DNA of 64,000 nucleotides. Source: Halolamina litorea. Its GTDB lineage: Archaea > Halobacteriota > Halobacteria > Halobacteriales > Haloferacaceae. The position numbers were made by a program, and so were the translations under genes. A model generated the notes under the pieces. That model had not been told where the DNA came from and searched no databases. It saw nothing but the letters and a program-made list of their open reading frames with translations. This document shows, in pieces, positions 9,479-18,055 of this stretch. The stretch covers positions 496,001 to 560,000 of the forward strand of contig NZ_JANHGR010000002.1 in the NCBI RefSeq assembly GCF_026616205.1, in the 5' to 3' direction. Numbering within the stretch: position 1 is the stretch's first letter; each line of letters begins with the position of its first letter.

Positions 9479-9967
9479 TCAGGCGCCCTCCGCCAGCATC
9501 CGGGTCGCGACCCGGGCCAGCCGCGACCAGTGCTTGCCCACGGTCCACTTCTGCTCCGTCGTCCGGTCGCTCGGGTCCCAGTGGTAGAGTCGGGCCTTGT
9601 CCCGGCCGTACTGGCCCTCGATGCGCGAGACGCCGACCCACCGTGTCCGGTCGTTCCGGATCTCCGTGTACTCCCGTACGTCGAAGAAATCGCTGATCGG
9701 GAGTGCGGGCGGGCTGTCGCCACCGTACTTCCGGAACCGAGCGACCGCGTCCCGTTCGTCCGTCCAGAACTCGGAACGGACACGCCATCGGTGTGCGAGC
9801 TGGACGCCGCCCCCGTTCTCGACGTACCGCTCCAGGCGCAGGCGACTCCCGCTCCCGTGCCGAGGCCGGTAGCGAACGACGCCCGTCCACCAGTCCCCGC
9901 TGTCGTCGACGGCGACGGTTTCGAGGACGGTTCGGTTCAGGTCAACTGCTCGGGCTGGATCGTTCAT
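9479..9967 (-). CDS. Conserved-looking hypothetical protein
   Basis: This 162-residue protein is rich in Arg, Trp and Asp with no signal peptide or membrane segment. Repeated hydrophobic/charged alternation (VRYRPRHGSGSRLRLERYVE) suggests a beta-rich fold. I do not recognise a family. A possible TATA element (cttaacc on the plus strand, 9998-10004, read on minus) lies about 31-37 bases before the ATG. It lies 46 bases upstream of the SDR gene in the same direction, so the two may share a transcript. Confidence 0.65.
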   Translation of the reverse strand: MNDPARAVDLNRTVLETVAVDDSGDWWTGVVRYRPRHGSGSRLRLERYVENGGGVQLAHRWRVRSEFWTDERDAVARFRKYGGDSPPALPISDFFDVREYTEIRNDRTRWVGVSRIEGQYGRDKARLYHWDPSDRTTEQKWTVGKHWSRLARVATRMLAEGA

Positions 9968-10415
9968 GTCTGTACCGGGACCAACGTGTGGTTCTCCCTT
10001 AACCGCAATTGTGTCGGGTATACGGGCTTCTACCCAAAGTTCTGGAAAATACCCATCTGTTTATCTAACTATTCGGGTAGATTTGCCCCTCCATTCCGCG
10101 CGCCTTTCCCGGGCGCCGTCGCCCGCGCTCGCGAATCGCCCGCGCGAATGGTGCACCCTTCTGGCGGGGTGGTCGCCGGACTTCTCCGGAAACTGAGAGG
10201 ACCGCCGCGGCGGGTACTTAACGGCCTCCGAGTGGACCCCATTCTCGGTCGACGATCGTGCCCATCGTGATGGGCTCGGGGTTCGTGCTTGACTGTTCTG
10301 CGGCGGCGTGGCGGCACCCTCCCGAGAGGGCGCCGACGATGGGGGTCGAGCGCCGCCGGTCGCGCCGCCGAGACGGTAAGTTCTATACCCCCTGCGACCC
10401 GAGTCATCCTGTTAC
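9968..10415. other. Divergent intergenic region upstream of sdhCDBA
   Basis: These 448 bases separate two divergent transcription units and hold no convincing gene. An AT-richer patch lies at 10000-10085. A second TATA-like tacttaac is at 10216-10223, followed by two short hairpins: CCCATC/GATGGG near 10260-10275 and CCCTC/GAGGG near 10318-10332. The sdhC promoter is at the right end. The middle could encode a small RNA, but this is only a suggestion. Confidence 0.5.
10381..10390 (+). promoter_or_regulatory. Promoter of the sdhCDBA operon
   Basis: The TATA-like core ttctataccc lies 26-35 bases before the sdhC ATG at 10416. It is the only good element close to the operon start. Confidence 0.6.
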
Positions 10416-10808
10416 ATGAGTCAGTCGTACGACAGGGGTACCGTCGAGGACTTCGGGCGGTGGCGCTCGTTCACCGCCGGCATGTGGGCATGGCTGTTTC
10501 ACAAGTTCACCGGCTGGGTCCTGATCGGCTACCTCTTCACACATATCGCCGTCCTCTCGACGGCCCTCGCGGGCGAGACGGCGTACGAGAACACCATCGT
10601 CGGGCTCGAGGCGCTCGCGGTCGTGCGGCTCCTCGAAGTCGGACTGCTGGCGGTCGCGGTGTTCCACATCCTCAACGGGGTCCGACTGCTGTTCGTCGAC
10701 CTCGGGATGGGTCTCGAAGCACAGGAGGAGAGCTTCTACGCGTCGCTGGTGATCACCGGTGCGATCACCGTCGCCAGCGTCCCGACGTTCGTCTCGGGGG
10801 TGTTCTGA
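10416..10808 (+). CDS. sdhC: Succinate dehydrogenase cytochrome b556 subunit
   Basis: This is a 130-residue membrane anchor of respiratory complex II, which passes electrons from succinate to menaquinone. Three hydrophobic segments follow an N-terminal soluble stretch. [16 protein letters not shown] in the first helix and [12 protein letters not shown] in the second supply histidines suited to heme b. It is the first gene of sdhCDBA; its stop is separated from the sdhD ATG by a single base. Confidence 0.93.
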   Translation: MSQSYDRGTVEDFGRWRSFTAGMWAWLFHKFTGWVLIGYLFTHIAVLSTALAGETAYENTIVGLEALAVVRLLEVGLLAVAVFHILNGVRLLFVDLGMGLEAQEESFYASLVITGAITVASVPTFVSGVF

Positions 10809-10809
10809 G

Positions 10810-11178
10810 ATGGCGGAACACTACTCCTCGTTCGATCGCTCCGGCACGCGATGGCTGCTCCAGCGGCTCACGGCCGCCTTCCTGGTGGTCGTGCTCGCGT
10901 TCCACTTCTTCCTGCTCCACTTCGTGAACCACGCCGCCGACGTGACCTTCGCCGGCACGTCCGCCCGGATGAGCACGTGGACGTACTTCTCGCTGATGGT
11001 GCTGTTCCTGCTCACGGCGACGTTCCACGGCGTCAACGGCGTCTACAACACGCTGGTCGAGCGCGACGGCGTCGAGGGGCTGACGAAGACGGCGATCACC
11101 GCCGTCCTGATCGTCGCCAGCCTCGTGATGGTCGCACAGGGGCTCCGAACCGCGCTCGTCTGGACCAACCTGTTCTAA
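10810..11178 (+). CDS. sdhD: Succinate dehydrogenase membrane anchor subunit
   Basis: This is a 122-residue anchor with three transmembrane segments, including VVVLAFHFFLLHFVNH and LLTATFHGVNGVYNTL, which contain histidines for quinone or heme binding. The ATG at 10810 was taken because it directly follows the sdhC stop; an upstream in-frame start at 10759 would overlap sdhC. Only two bases separate its stop from sdhB, so translation is coupled. Confidence 0.92.
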   Translation: MAEHYSSFDRSGTRWLLQRLTAAFLVVVLAFHFFLLHFVNHAADVTFAGTSARMSTWTYFSLMVLFLLTATFHGVNGVYNTLVERDGVEGLTKTAITAVLIVASLVMVAQGLRTALVWTNLF

Positions 11179-11180
11179 CA

Positions 11181-12083
11181 ATGAGCACACAAACCGAACC
11201 ACCCGAACAAACCGACGACGAGGCCGAAACGATGCCGGAGTCGGAGCCGGAGCCGGAGCCGCCGAGCCCCGGCGACCGTCGACGCGCCGAGAAGGCCGAG
11301 CGGGAGGCCGACCGCGAGGCCGCCGAGGCCGCCGAGGAACCGGACCTCGGCGACGACGCGGTGACGCTGAAGGTGTTCCGCTACGACCCCGAGGTCGAGG
11401 CGAAGGCCGAGCCGCGCTTCGACACCTTCCGCGTCCCCTTCGAGAAGGGGATGACCGTCCTCGACGCGCTCATCGACGCCCGCGACACCTACGACTCCTC
11501 GCTCACCTTCCGGCACTCCTGCCGGCAGGCGGTCTGTGGCTCCGACGCCCTGTTCGTCAACGGGCGCCAGCGCCTCGGCTGCCAGACCCAGATCGCCGAC
11601 TTGGAGGGCGACGTGGTCCGGGTCGAGCCGCTGCCCCACCAGGACGTGGTGAAGGACCTCGTCGTGGACATGGAGCACTTCTACGACCAGATGGAAGCCG
11701 TGGAGCCGTACTTCCAGACCGACGAGACGCCCGACGACGAACTGGAAGAGCAGTTCCAGACGCCGGAGAACCGCGAGAAGATCAAAATGTCCACCCGCTG
11801 TATCTGGTGTGGCGCCTGCATGTCCTCGTGCAACATCGCCGCGGGCGACAACGAGTACCTCGGCCCAGCGGCCATCAACAAGGCCTACCGCTTCGCGATG
11901 GACGAGCGCGAGGGCGAGAACATGAAGCAACACCGGATGGAGCTGATCGAACAGGAGAACGGCGTCTGGCGGTGTCAGACCCAGTTCTCGTGTACCAACG
12001 TCTGCCCCAAAGACATCCCGCTCACCGAGCACATTCAGGAGCTCAAGCGGGAGGCAGTCAAGTCCAACCTGAAGTTCTGGTAA
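11181..12083 (+). CDS. sdhB: Succinate dehydrogenase iron-sulfur subunit
   Basis: This 300-residue subunit carries the electron relay from FAD to the quinone site. The N-terminal 2Fe-2S domain has SCRQAVCGSDALFVNG, with Asp in place of the third Cys as also known in bacterial SdhB, and a later Cys in RLGCQTQ. The C-terminal domain has CIWCGACMSSC (4Fe-4S) and CQTQFSCTNVCPKD (3Fe-4S and shared ligands). A 55-residue acidic, Glu/Pro-rich N-terminal extension precedes the conserved domain and is typical of haloarchaeal adaptation. A single base separates its stop from sdhA. Confidence 0.95.
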   Translation: MSTQTEPPEQTDDEAETMPESEPEPEPPSPGDRRRAEKAEREADREAAEAAEEPDLGDDAVTLKVFRYDPEVEAKAEPRFDTFRVPFEKGMTVLDALIDARDTYDSSLTFRHSCRQAVCGSDALFVNGRQRLGCQTQIADLEGDVVRVEPLPHQDVVKDLVVDMEHFYDQMEAVEPYFQTDETPDDELEEQFQTPENREKIKMSTRCIWCGACMSSCNIAAGDNEYLGPAAINKAYRFAMDEREGENMKQHRMELIEQENGVWRCQTQFSCTNVCPKDIPLTEHIQELKREAVKSNLKFW

Positions 12084-12084
12084 G

Positions 12085-13944
12085 ATGAGAGAGTACGACG
12101 TTATCGTGGTCGGTGCCGGCGGCGCTGGGCTTCGTGCGGCGATCGCCGCACAGGAGGCCGGCGCGGACGTGGCGATGGTGACCAAACTCCACCCGGTCCG
12201 TTCACACACGGGCGCGGCGGAGGGGGGCATCAACGCGGCGCTCCGCGAGGGCGACGACTGGCACGACCACGCCTACGACACGATGAAGGGCTCGGACTAC
12301 CTCGGCGACGCGCCCGCGGTCGAGGCGCTCACCCGCGAGAGTCCGAAAGAGACGATCCAACTGGAGAACTGGGGGATGGCGTTCTCCCGGGACGAGGACG
12401 GCGTCGTCTCCCAGCGGCCGTTCGGCGGCCTCTCGTTCCCGCGCACCACCTACGCGGGCGCCGAGACCGGCCACCACATGCTCCACACGATGTACGAGCA
12501 GGTGGTCAAACGCGGCATCGAGGTGTACGACGAGTGGTACGTCACCCGCCTCGCCGTCACCGACGAGGACGAACCCGAGGAGCGTGACTGCCACGGCGTC
12601 GTCGCCTACGACATCAAGCGCGGCGAGATCGAGGGGTTCCGCGCCCGCGACGGCGTGATCCTCGCGACCGGCGGCCTCGGCCAGGTGTACGATCACACCA
12701 CCAACGCCATCGCCAACACCGGCGACGGCGTCGCGATGGCCTACCGCGCCGGCGTCCCCATCGAGGACATGGAGATGATCCAGTTCCACCCGACGACGCT
12801 CCCGTCGACGGGGGTTCTCATCTCCGAGGGTGTCCGCGGGGAGGGCGGCATCCTCTACAACAGCGAGGGTGAGCGGTTCATGTTCGAGGGCGGCTACGCC
12901 AACAACGACGGCGAACTCGCCTCCCGGGACGTGGTGTCGCGGGCCGAACTCTCGGAGGTCAACGACGGCCGCGGCATCGAGGACGAGTACGTTCACCTCG
13001 ACATGCGGCACCTCGGCGAGGACCGGATCCTCGACCGGCTGGAGAACATCCTCCACCTCGCGGAGGACTTCGAGGGTGTCGACGGGCTCGAGGAGCCGAT
13101 GCCCGTCAAGCCCGGCCAGCACTACGCCATGGGCGGCGTCGAGACCAACGAGTGGGGTGCCACCTGCGTCGGTGGCCTCTACGCCGTCGGCGAGTGTGCG
13201 TGTGCGTCGGTCCACGGCGCGAACCGACTGGGCGGCAACGCGCTGCCCGAACTCGCGGTGTTCGGCGCCCGTGCCGGCCGGCACGCCGCCGGCGACGTCG
13301 ACGACGAGCCGAAGATCACGACCGGCTGGAGCGCCGACAGCGAGGAGGGCGAGAACGTCTCGCCGGTCCCGCTGGGCGAGGCCGACCTCCCCTCCGCGGG
13401 GAAGGGCGCACTCGCCGACGGCGGGGCCGCGTCGGACGACACCGCCAGCGCCGTCGACGCCGACGGCGTCGTCGAGTCGGCCGTGCAGGCCGAACGGACC
13501 CGGGTCCACTACCTCCTCGAGAAGGAAGAGGGCGTCAACCACGCGGAGGTCCGCTCGGAACTGCAGGAGACGATGACCCAGAACGTCAACGTGTTCCGCG
13601 AGGAGGGCGCGCTGAAAGACGCTCTCGAGGACATCCGCGAGGCCCGCCAGGACTACCAGCACGTCACCGTCAAGGACCCCTCGCGCACCTACAACACCGA
13701 CCTGATCCACACCATCGAGACGCGGAACCTCCTCGACGTGGCCGAAGCCATCACCGTCGGTGCGCTGGCCCGCGACGAGTTCCGCGGCGCCCACTGGCGC
13801 AAGGCACACCAGGAGCGAAAGGACGACGAGTGGCTCAAGCACACGATGCTGTCGTGGAACGACGGCAGCCCCGGCCTCTGGTACAAGCCCGTCGTGCTGG
13901 AGGGCGAGGACAAGACGTACGAACCGAAAGTCCGTAGCTACTGA
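12085..13944 (+). CDS. sdhA: Succinate dehydrogenase flavoprotein subunit
   Basis: This is the 619-residue catalytic subunit that oxidises succinate to fumarate. The FAD-binding motif VVGAGGAGLRAAIAA is at the N-terminus. SHTGAAEGGINAAL carries the histidine expected to hold FAD covalently. FHPTTLPSTGVLISEGVRGE contains active-site His/Thr/Arg residues, and HGANRLGGNALPE is the late conserved loop. An acidic, Ala-rich insertion at about residues 430-470 is a halophilic feature. It is the last gene of the operon and is followed by a strong hairpin. Confidence 0.96.
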   Translation: MREYDVIVVGAGGAGLRAAIAAQEAGADVAMVTKLHPVRSHTGAAEGGINAALREGDDWHDHAYDTMKGSDYLGDAPAVEALTRESPKETIQLENWGMAFSRDEDGVVSQRPFGGLSFPRTTYAGAETGHHMLHTMYEQVVKRGIEVYDEWYVTRLAVTDEDEPEERDCHGVVAYDIKRGEIEGFRARDGVILATGGLGQVYDHTTNAIANTGDGVAMAYRAGVPIEDMEMIQFHPTTLPSTGVLISEGVRGEGGILYNSEGERFMFEGGYANNDGELASRDVVSRAELSEVNDGRGIEDEYVHLDMRHLGEDRILDRLENILHLAEDFEGVDGLEEPMPVKPGQHYAMGGVETNEWGATCVGGLYAVGECACASVHGANRLGGNALPELAVFGARAGRHAAGDVDDEPKITTGWSADSEEGENVSPVPLGEADLPSAGKGALADGGAASDDTASAVDADGVVESAVQAERTRVHYLLEKEEGVNHAEVRSELQETMTQNVNVFREEGALKDALEDIREARQDYQHVTVKDPSRTYNTDLIHTIETRNLLDVAEAITVGALARDEFRGAHWRKAHQERKDDEWLKHTMLSWNDGSPGLWYKPVVLEGEDKTYEPKVRSY

Positions 13945-13953
13945 ATCGGACAC

Positions 13954-13973
13954 CGCGGGGGAGTTCCCCCGCG
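13954..13973. terminator. Hairpin after sdhA
   Basis: A perfect 8-base-pair stem (CGCGGGGG with CCCCCGCG) and an AGTT loop begin 10 bases after the sdhA stop. There is no strong T-run after it, so its role in termination or RNA stability is inferred from position. Confidence 0.5.
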
Positions 13974-14004
13974 TCCACAGTTCGGTTAGAAACCCAGATC
14001 CGCG

Positions 14005-14163
14005 TTAGTTCCCACGAGTCGACCGCGCGGCGCGCACGTCGCTGCCGTCCCTGATCTTGTCCTCACAGGAGGGGCAGACGCGAGGCGTCTCCCGTCCCTC
14101 GGGAGTGAACACCCGGACGTACCGCCGCGTCACGAACGAACTACAGTTCTGGCATTCGGGCAT
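14005..14163 (-). CDS. Small zinc-ribbon protein, DUF7563-like
   Basis: This 52-residue protein was read directly from the minus strand and starts MPECQNCSSFVTRRYVRVF. It has two Cys pairs, CQNC near the N-terminus and CPSC at about residues 31-34, giving a four-Cys zinc ribbon. It resembles the small haloarchaeal zinc-finger group DUF7563 (conserved RVCPxCEDKIRDG). A TATA-like acgtaaagct on the plus strand (14187-14196) lies 24-33 bases before the ATG. Such proteins are thought to bind nucleic acid or protein; no target is known. Confidence 0.8.
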   Translation of the reverse strand: MPECQNCSSFVTRRYVRVFTPEGRETPRVCPSCEDKIRDGSDVRAARSTRGN

Positions 14164-14452
14164 CGTTTCTACTTATTAGGAAGCCCACGTAAAGCTTGCC
14201 TTGCGATACTGTCCCACCCGAGAGAACACCGTTGCTGTCCGGTATCGAGATGGGTGTCCGCCTGTGGGAACGGACACCCGGTGCCGGAATGCGCGCGGTC
14301 CGCAGGTGGCGGAATCTGTGGTGAGTGCGAACCGCATCGATTGCTACGTATTCATCTGGTATAGAAATAACGGCCTGATCGGCCGCTGCCGGCCCTGAAC
14401 GACCCGAAATAGACGGTATTCGGCATGAAGTGCCGGCCTATTCCGGCCGAAC
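14164..14452. other. Intergenic region with a strong stem-loop
   Basis: No gene is seen. GGGTGTCCG (14252-14260) and CGGACACCC (14271-14279) form a perfect 9-base-pair stem with a 10-base loop. CGATAC (14204-14209) and GTATCG (14242-14247) form a second inverted pair just upstream. An AT-rich patch with tatagaaata follows near 14360. This may be a structured RNA or a regulatory site. Confidence 0.5.
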
Positions 14453-15757
14453 TCACTCGCCCCGAACGTTCGCCCCCAGTCCCGCGGTGAAGCGGTCGCC
14501 AGCGCGGCCGTCGAACACCACCGAGCCGTCGACGACGGTGAGTTGGGGGAACACCGCCTCGTGGCCCTCGAAGGGGGTCCAGTCACACTTCGTGTGGAGC
14601 GCGTCGGCGCTGATCTCCGTGGCGTCGTCGAGGTCGACCAGCGTGAAGTCGGCGTCGTAGCCGGTCTCGATCCGGCCCTTCCGGTCCAGGGAGAAGCGCT
14701 CGGCGGGGGTGGCGGCCACGAGGTCGCGGACGCGTTCGAGCGTCAGCCGACCCTCACGGACCTCCTGCAGGAGCAGCGGCAGCATAGTCTCGACGCCGGG
14801 GACGCCGGAGGGGGCCTCCCACAGTCCGGTCTCCTTCTCCGCGGCCGTGTGTGGCGCGTGGTCGGTGGCGACCACGTCCACGGTGCCGTCGGCGACCAGT
14901 TCGTACAGCTTCTCGCGGCGGGACTCGCTGCGGATCGGGGGGTTCATCCGCCCGAACGTGCCCAGTTCGTCGAGGTCGTCGCGGGAGAGCAGCAGGTGGT
15001 GGGGCGTGACCTCGGTGGTCATCCCCGCTTCGGCGGCGATTTCGGCGGCCTCCGGCGTCGAGGTGTGGGCGACGTGGATGTCGACGCCGGCGTCGGCCGC
15101 GGCCTCACAGGCTGCCTCGACGGCGTCGATTTCGGCTCCGGCGGTCCGGAACTGGCTCCAGAGGTCGGCGTTGGCCTCGGTGCCCGTTCCCCCGGCGTCG
15201 CCCTCGCGGGCCGACTCGTCGAACAGGTCGGCGTTCTCGGCGTGGACGGTCACGGTGATGCCGGCGTCGGCGGCCGCCGCGAGCGCCTCCTCGAAGCGGT
15301 CCTCGTCGATCCCCATGTCGCCGGTCGAGTCGGCGAGGAACACCTCGCCCAGCGCGAACACGGGTCTGGAGAGCAGCGACTCGGGGTCCCAGTCGTCGTT
15401 GACGCCACCGTTGATGCCGTAGTTCACCGCCGAGTTGGCCGCGAACTCGGCCTTCTCGTCGAACGCCGCGCCGTCGACGGTCGGCGGCGTGGTGTTGGGC
15501 TGGTCGACGACGGTCGTGACGCCGCCGGCCGCCGCCGAGCGGGAGCCGGTCGCCCACGTCTCCTTGTGGCCGTGGCCGGGCTGGCGGAAGTGGACGTGGA
15601 CGTCGATGGCGCCGGGCAGCAGCGTCAGCCCGTCGGCGTCGATGGTCTCCTCGCCCGGGAGCGAGTGCAGCGACTGAGCGACCTCGGCGATCTGCCCCTC
15701 GTCGGTCCGTACGTCCCGAACTCTGCCGTCTGGAAGCTCCGCGCCGGTGATGAGCAT
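14453..15757 (-). CDS. pyrC: Dihydroorotase
   Basis: This 434-residue amidohydrolase cyclises carbamoyl-aspartate to dihydroorotate in pyrimidine synthesis. The metal-binding DVHVHFRQPGHGHKETW occurs at about residues 50-66, as in class I dihydroorotases. TVHAENADLFDE and DIHVAHTSTPEA supply further metal histidines, and VVATDHAPHTAAEKE contains the catalytic Asp and substrate His. Length and motif order are normal. It lies 24 bases downstream of the lipoate ligase-like gene in the same direction. Confidence 0.93.
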   Translation of the reverse strand: MLITGAELPDGRVRDVRTDEGQIAEVAQSLHSLPGEETIDADGLTLLPGAIDVHVHFRQPGHGHKETWATGSRSAAAGGVTTVVDQPNTTPPTVDGAAFDEKAEFAANSAVNYGINGGVNDDWDPESLLSRPVFALGEVFLADSTGDMGIDEDRFEEALAAAADAGITVTVHAENADLFDESAREGDAGGTGTEANADLWSQFRTAGAEIDAVEAACEAAADAGVDIHVAHTSTPEAAEIAAEAGMTTEVTPHHLLLSRDDLDELGTFGRMNPPIRSESRREKLYELVADGTVDVVATDHAPHTAAEKETGLWEAPSGVPGVETMLPLLLQEVREGRLTLERVRDLVAATPAERFSLDRKGRIETGYDADFTLVDLDDATEISADALHTKCDWTPFEGHEAVFPQLTVVDGSVVFDGRAGDRFTAGLGANVRGE

Positions 15758-15781
15758 ACGCCCACTGGGTGTGGCCCCGTC

Positions 15782-16522
15782 CTAAGTTTCCCGGCCCGCG
15801 TCGACGGCTGCCGAGAGCGACTCGACGGTCCGCCCGCGCCCGTCCACGACCGCCTCCTCAAGCGCCCGCGCGACCCGTTCGGGGTCGGCTGGACCGCCCG
15901 CCGCAGCGACCGACCCCACCGATTTCGGGTCGAACGGCACATCGAGCGCGTCGTAGACCGGCTCCAGCACGTCACGGATCTCCGCTCGGTCGGCGACAGT
16001 CACCACCCCGGAGACCAGCGCCGCGCCGGCGGTCACGCGCTGAGCGATCCCGGCGAGCTTTCCGAACGCGTCGGTCTCTCCGTTTTTCGTCGGCGAACAC
16101 CGCGCCTGCACCGAGTAGTCGCCGGGACAGAACGAATCGGCCGGCTCCCCGCGCTCGGCGTCGACGCCCACGGTTGCGAGGGCGTCGATCACGGTCTCGA
16201 CGGCGGCTTCGTAGCGTTCGGTGATCCCTGCCCGGCTCTCGTCGGTCGGCTCCAGCGCCGCGAAGGCGACGGTCGTTCCGGTGTAGGCCACGGCTCTTCC
16301 GCCGACCGAGCGCTCGGCCGGCGGGAACCCTCGCTCGCGGGCCGCCGCGCGGGCGTCGTCGTAGCCCGGCTCGTTCGCGTCGCGCCGGCCGAACGCGAGC
16401 TGTCGGTGGAGGGGCCACGCCCGTACCGCCGGCACCCCGGAGTCGGCGACGGCGCCGAGCAGGTCACGCGTCGCCTCGCGGTCGGCCTCGGGCGTCGCCG
16501 CCTGTCCGCGGATCACGCGCAT
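15782..16522 (-). CDS. Lipoate-protein ligase A family protein
   Basis: This 246-residue protein has the lipoyl/biotinyl transferase fold. ERSVGGRAVAYTGTTVAF matches the R-R-(S/T)-GG-A region, and FGKLAGIAQRV matches the K-x-x-G-x-A-Q-x-x lipoyl-AMP segment with its essential lysine. The enzyme would attach lipoate or octanoate to carrier proteins such as 2-oxoacid dehydrogenase E2 or GcvH. The Cys stretch QARCSPTKNG is unusual. No lipoylated enzyme is encoded nearby, so the target is unknown. Confidence 0.82.
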   Translation of the reverse strand: MRVIRGQAATPEADREATRDLLGAVADSGVPAVRAWPLHRQLAFGRRDANEPGYDDARAAARERGFPPAERSVGGRAVAYTGTTVAFAALEPTDESRAGITERYEAAVETVIDALATVGVDAERGEPADSFCPGDYSVQARCSPTKNGETDAFGKLAGIAQRVTAGAALVSGVVTVADRAEIRDVLEPVYDALDVPFDPKSVGSVAAAGGPADPERVARALEEAVVDGRGRTVESLSAAVDAGRET

Positions 16523-16575
16523 ACCCGGCTTCCGGCTCCGACGTACCTAAGCGTGGCCGTCGCCACCCGTCGAGC

Positions 16576-17499
16576 ATGACCGCGGCCGCCCGGCACGCCC
16601 CCGTCTCGCTCCCCGACTCGCTGCTCGGCCGCTACGCGCGCTTCTCCTGTTACAACTCTCCGTACCCGGCCCACGACCGGGGCTGTGCGGTGGATCTCTA
16701 TCCCGACGACGGCACCGCGCCCTCGCCCGTCCCCGGCGAGGTGCTCGACACGCGAACCGTCGGCTGCCCGGACCGATCCTACGCCGTCGACCACGACCAC
16801 TTGATCGTCATCGACGTGGCCGACGACTGGGCCGGCGGCCGCGGCGCGGACCTGCTCGCCCGCATCCTCCACGTCGATCCGGGCGTCTCGGCCGGCGACT
16901 GGGTTGACGCCGGCGACTCACTCGGCGAAACGGTCCGGTCGGGCTTCTTCGGTCGCTGGGTCGACGACCACCTCCACGTCGGCTTCCGGCCCGCGGACGC
17001 GAACCCCTACCGCGCGTCGGGATCGCTTCCGGTTCGCCCCGACGTGTCGGTCACGGGCACGCCGTGGGACGGCGCCGGAACGGTGATCGAGACCGGGGAG
17101 ACGTTCGTCAGGCTCGACGCCCCGAGCCACCCCGATCCGGGTTCGTGGGCGACGATCGCCGACGACGACGGCACGCCGCTGGACGGCGGGCTGGCGCACT
17201 ACACTGGCGGCGGCGCGTACGGTCCGGGAGCCAACGGGCCGCTCTCCCTGCTCGGGACCGAGGTCGGCACCGCGACGCCGCGGGACGGCGACGCCCGCGG
17301 CGCCGACGTGGGCTGGGGCGATATCGCGGTCTACGTCGACGCCGGCGAGGGGTCGGTTCGTGCGACCGGCCTCTCGCTGTTCGCCGCTCGGGCGGAGTTC
17401 GGCGCCAAGATCGTCTTCCACGAGGGCCACGAGTTCGCCGTCGGCGACGACGTGCAGGTCTCGGTCGATCCGGCCGAGTCGTCGATCCGGCTGGGTTAG
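16576..17499 (+). CDS. Hypothetical protein with M23-like (duplicated hybrid motif) features
   Basis: This is a 307-residue protein with no signal peptide. The N-terminal half has AHDRGCAVDLYP (His33, Asp40), a phrase LHVDPGVSAGDWVDAGDSLG typical of the hybrid-motif barrel, and DDHLHVGFRP with His132 and His134. Together these recall the H...D and HxH zinc ligands of M23 peptidases, although the first His-Asp spacing is wider than usual. The C-terminal half is beta-rich and unassigned. Archaea lack murein, so a peptidoglycan substrate is unlikely. The gene ends in a 4-base overlap with the convergent DUF4385 gene. Confidence 0.65.
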   Translation: MTAAARHAPVSLPDSLLGRYARFSCYNSPYPAHDRGCAVDLYPDDGTAPSPVPGEVLDTRTVGCPDRSYAVDHDHLIVIDVADDWAGGRGADLLARILHVDPGVSAGDWVDAGDSLGETVRSGFFGRWVDDHLHVGFRPADANPYRASGSLPVRPDVSVTGTPWDGAGTVIETGETFVRLDAPSHPDPGSWATIADDDGTPLDGGLAHYTGGGAYGPGANGPLSLLGTEVGTATPRDGDARGADVGWGDIAVYVDAGEGSVRATGLSLFAARAEFGAKIVFHEGHEFAVGDDVQVSVDPAESSIRLG

Positions 17500-17963
17500 C
17501 CCCGCTCCTCGCGCCACTCCCGTTTGCGTTCCTGGTAGGTCCCGTCGCTTCTCACGCGGTCCAGCACGTGGTCGAAGATCAGCGCGGCCTTCCGTTTCTC
17601 GGGGTCGGCCCAGTGGACCGTCTCCCGTTCGTTCCCGTCCTCGTCGTACTTCTTCCCGCCCGGGTAGTGGGCGTAGCGCATCGCCCGCGTGTAGCCCATC
17701 TGGAGGTACTTCCGAGCCATGTCCATCCCGACGAACTCGCCCTCTCGGCGGTAGCGCAGGAACCGCTCGTAGATCGCCTCGGCGGCGTCGGCGGCCGTCT
17801 CCGGGTCGGCGTAGCCCCACAACGGCAGTAGCTCGGACTTGTACGGCTGGACCTTGAACACGCCCTGCTCGCCACGGCCGACGCGGTAGGGATCCGGATC
17901 GGCCCGGAAATCGTGCTCGTACTCGCCGTCGTCGTCCTCGGGGAGGTCCGACATCGCGGGCAT
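17496..17963 (-). CDS. DUF4385 family protein
   Basis: This is a 155-residue soluble protein. The block YERFLRYRREGEFVGMDMAR followed by KYLQMGYTRAMRYAHYPGG and GKKYDEDG matches what I recall of DUF4385, a family of unknown function in bacteria and haloarchaea. The start could be the ATG at 17963 or the next in-frame ATG at 17954 (MSDLPEDDDG); the second resembles other haloarchaeal starts. It is convergent with the M23-like gene, sharing the tetramer TTAG. Confidence 0.78.
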   Translation of the reverse strand: MPAMSDLPEDDDGEYEHDFRADPDPYRVGRGEQGVFKVQPYKSELLPLWGYADPETAADAAEAIYERFLRYRREGEFVGMDMARKYLQMGYTRAMRYAHYPGGKKYDEDGNERETVHWADPEKRKAALIFDHVLDRVRSDGTYQERKREWREERG

Positions 17964-18055
17964 CGCTCTGGGTTGGACCGCGGGGATCCTGAAGCGTCCG
18001 GCCGACCGTCGTCGAACCCGGCGGCTACTTGGTCCGCCGGCGACGAACGGGCACC

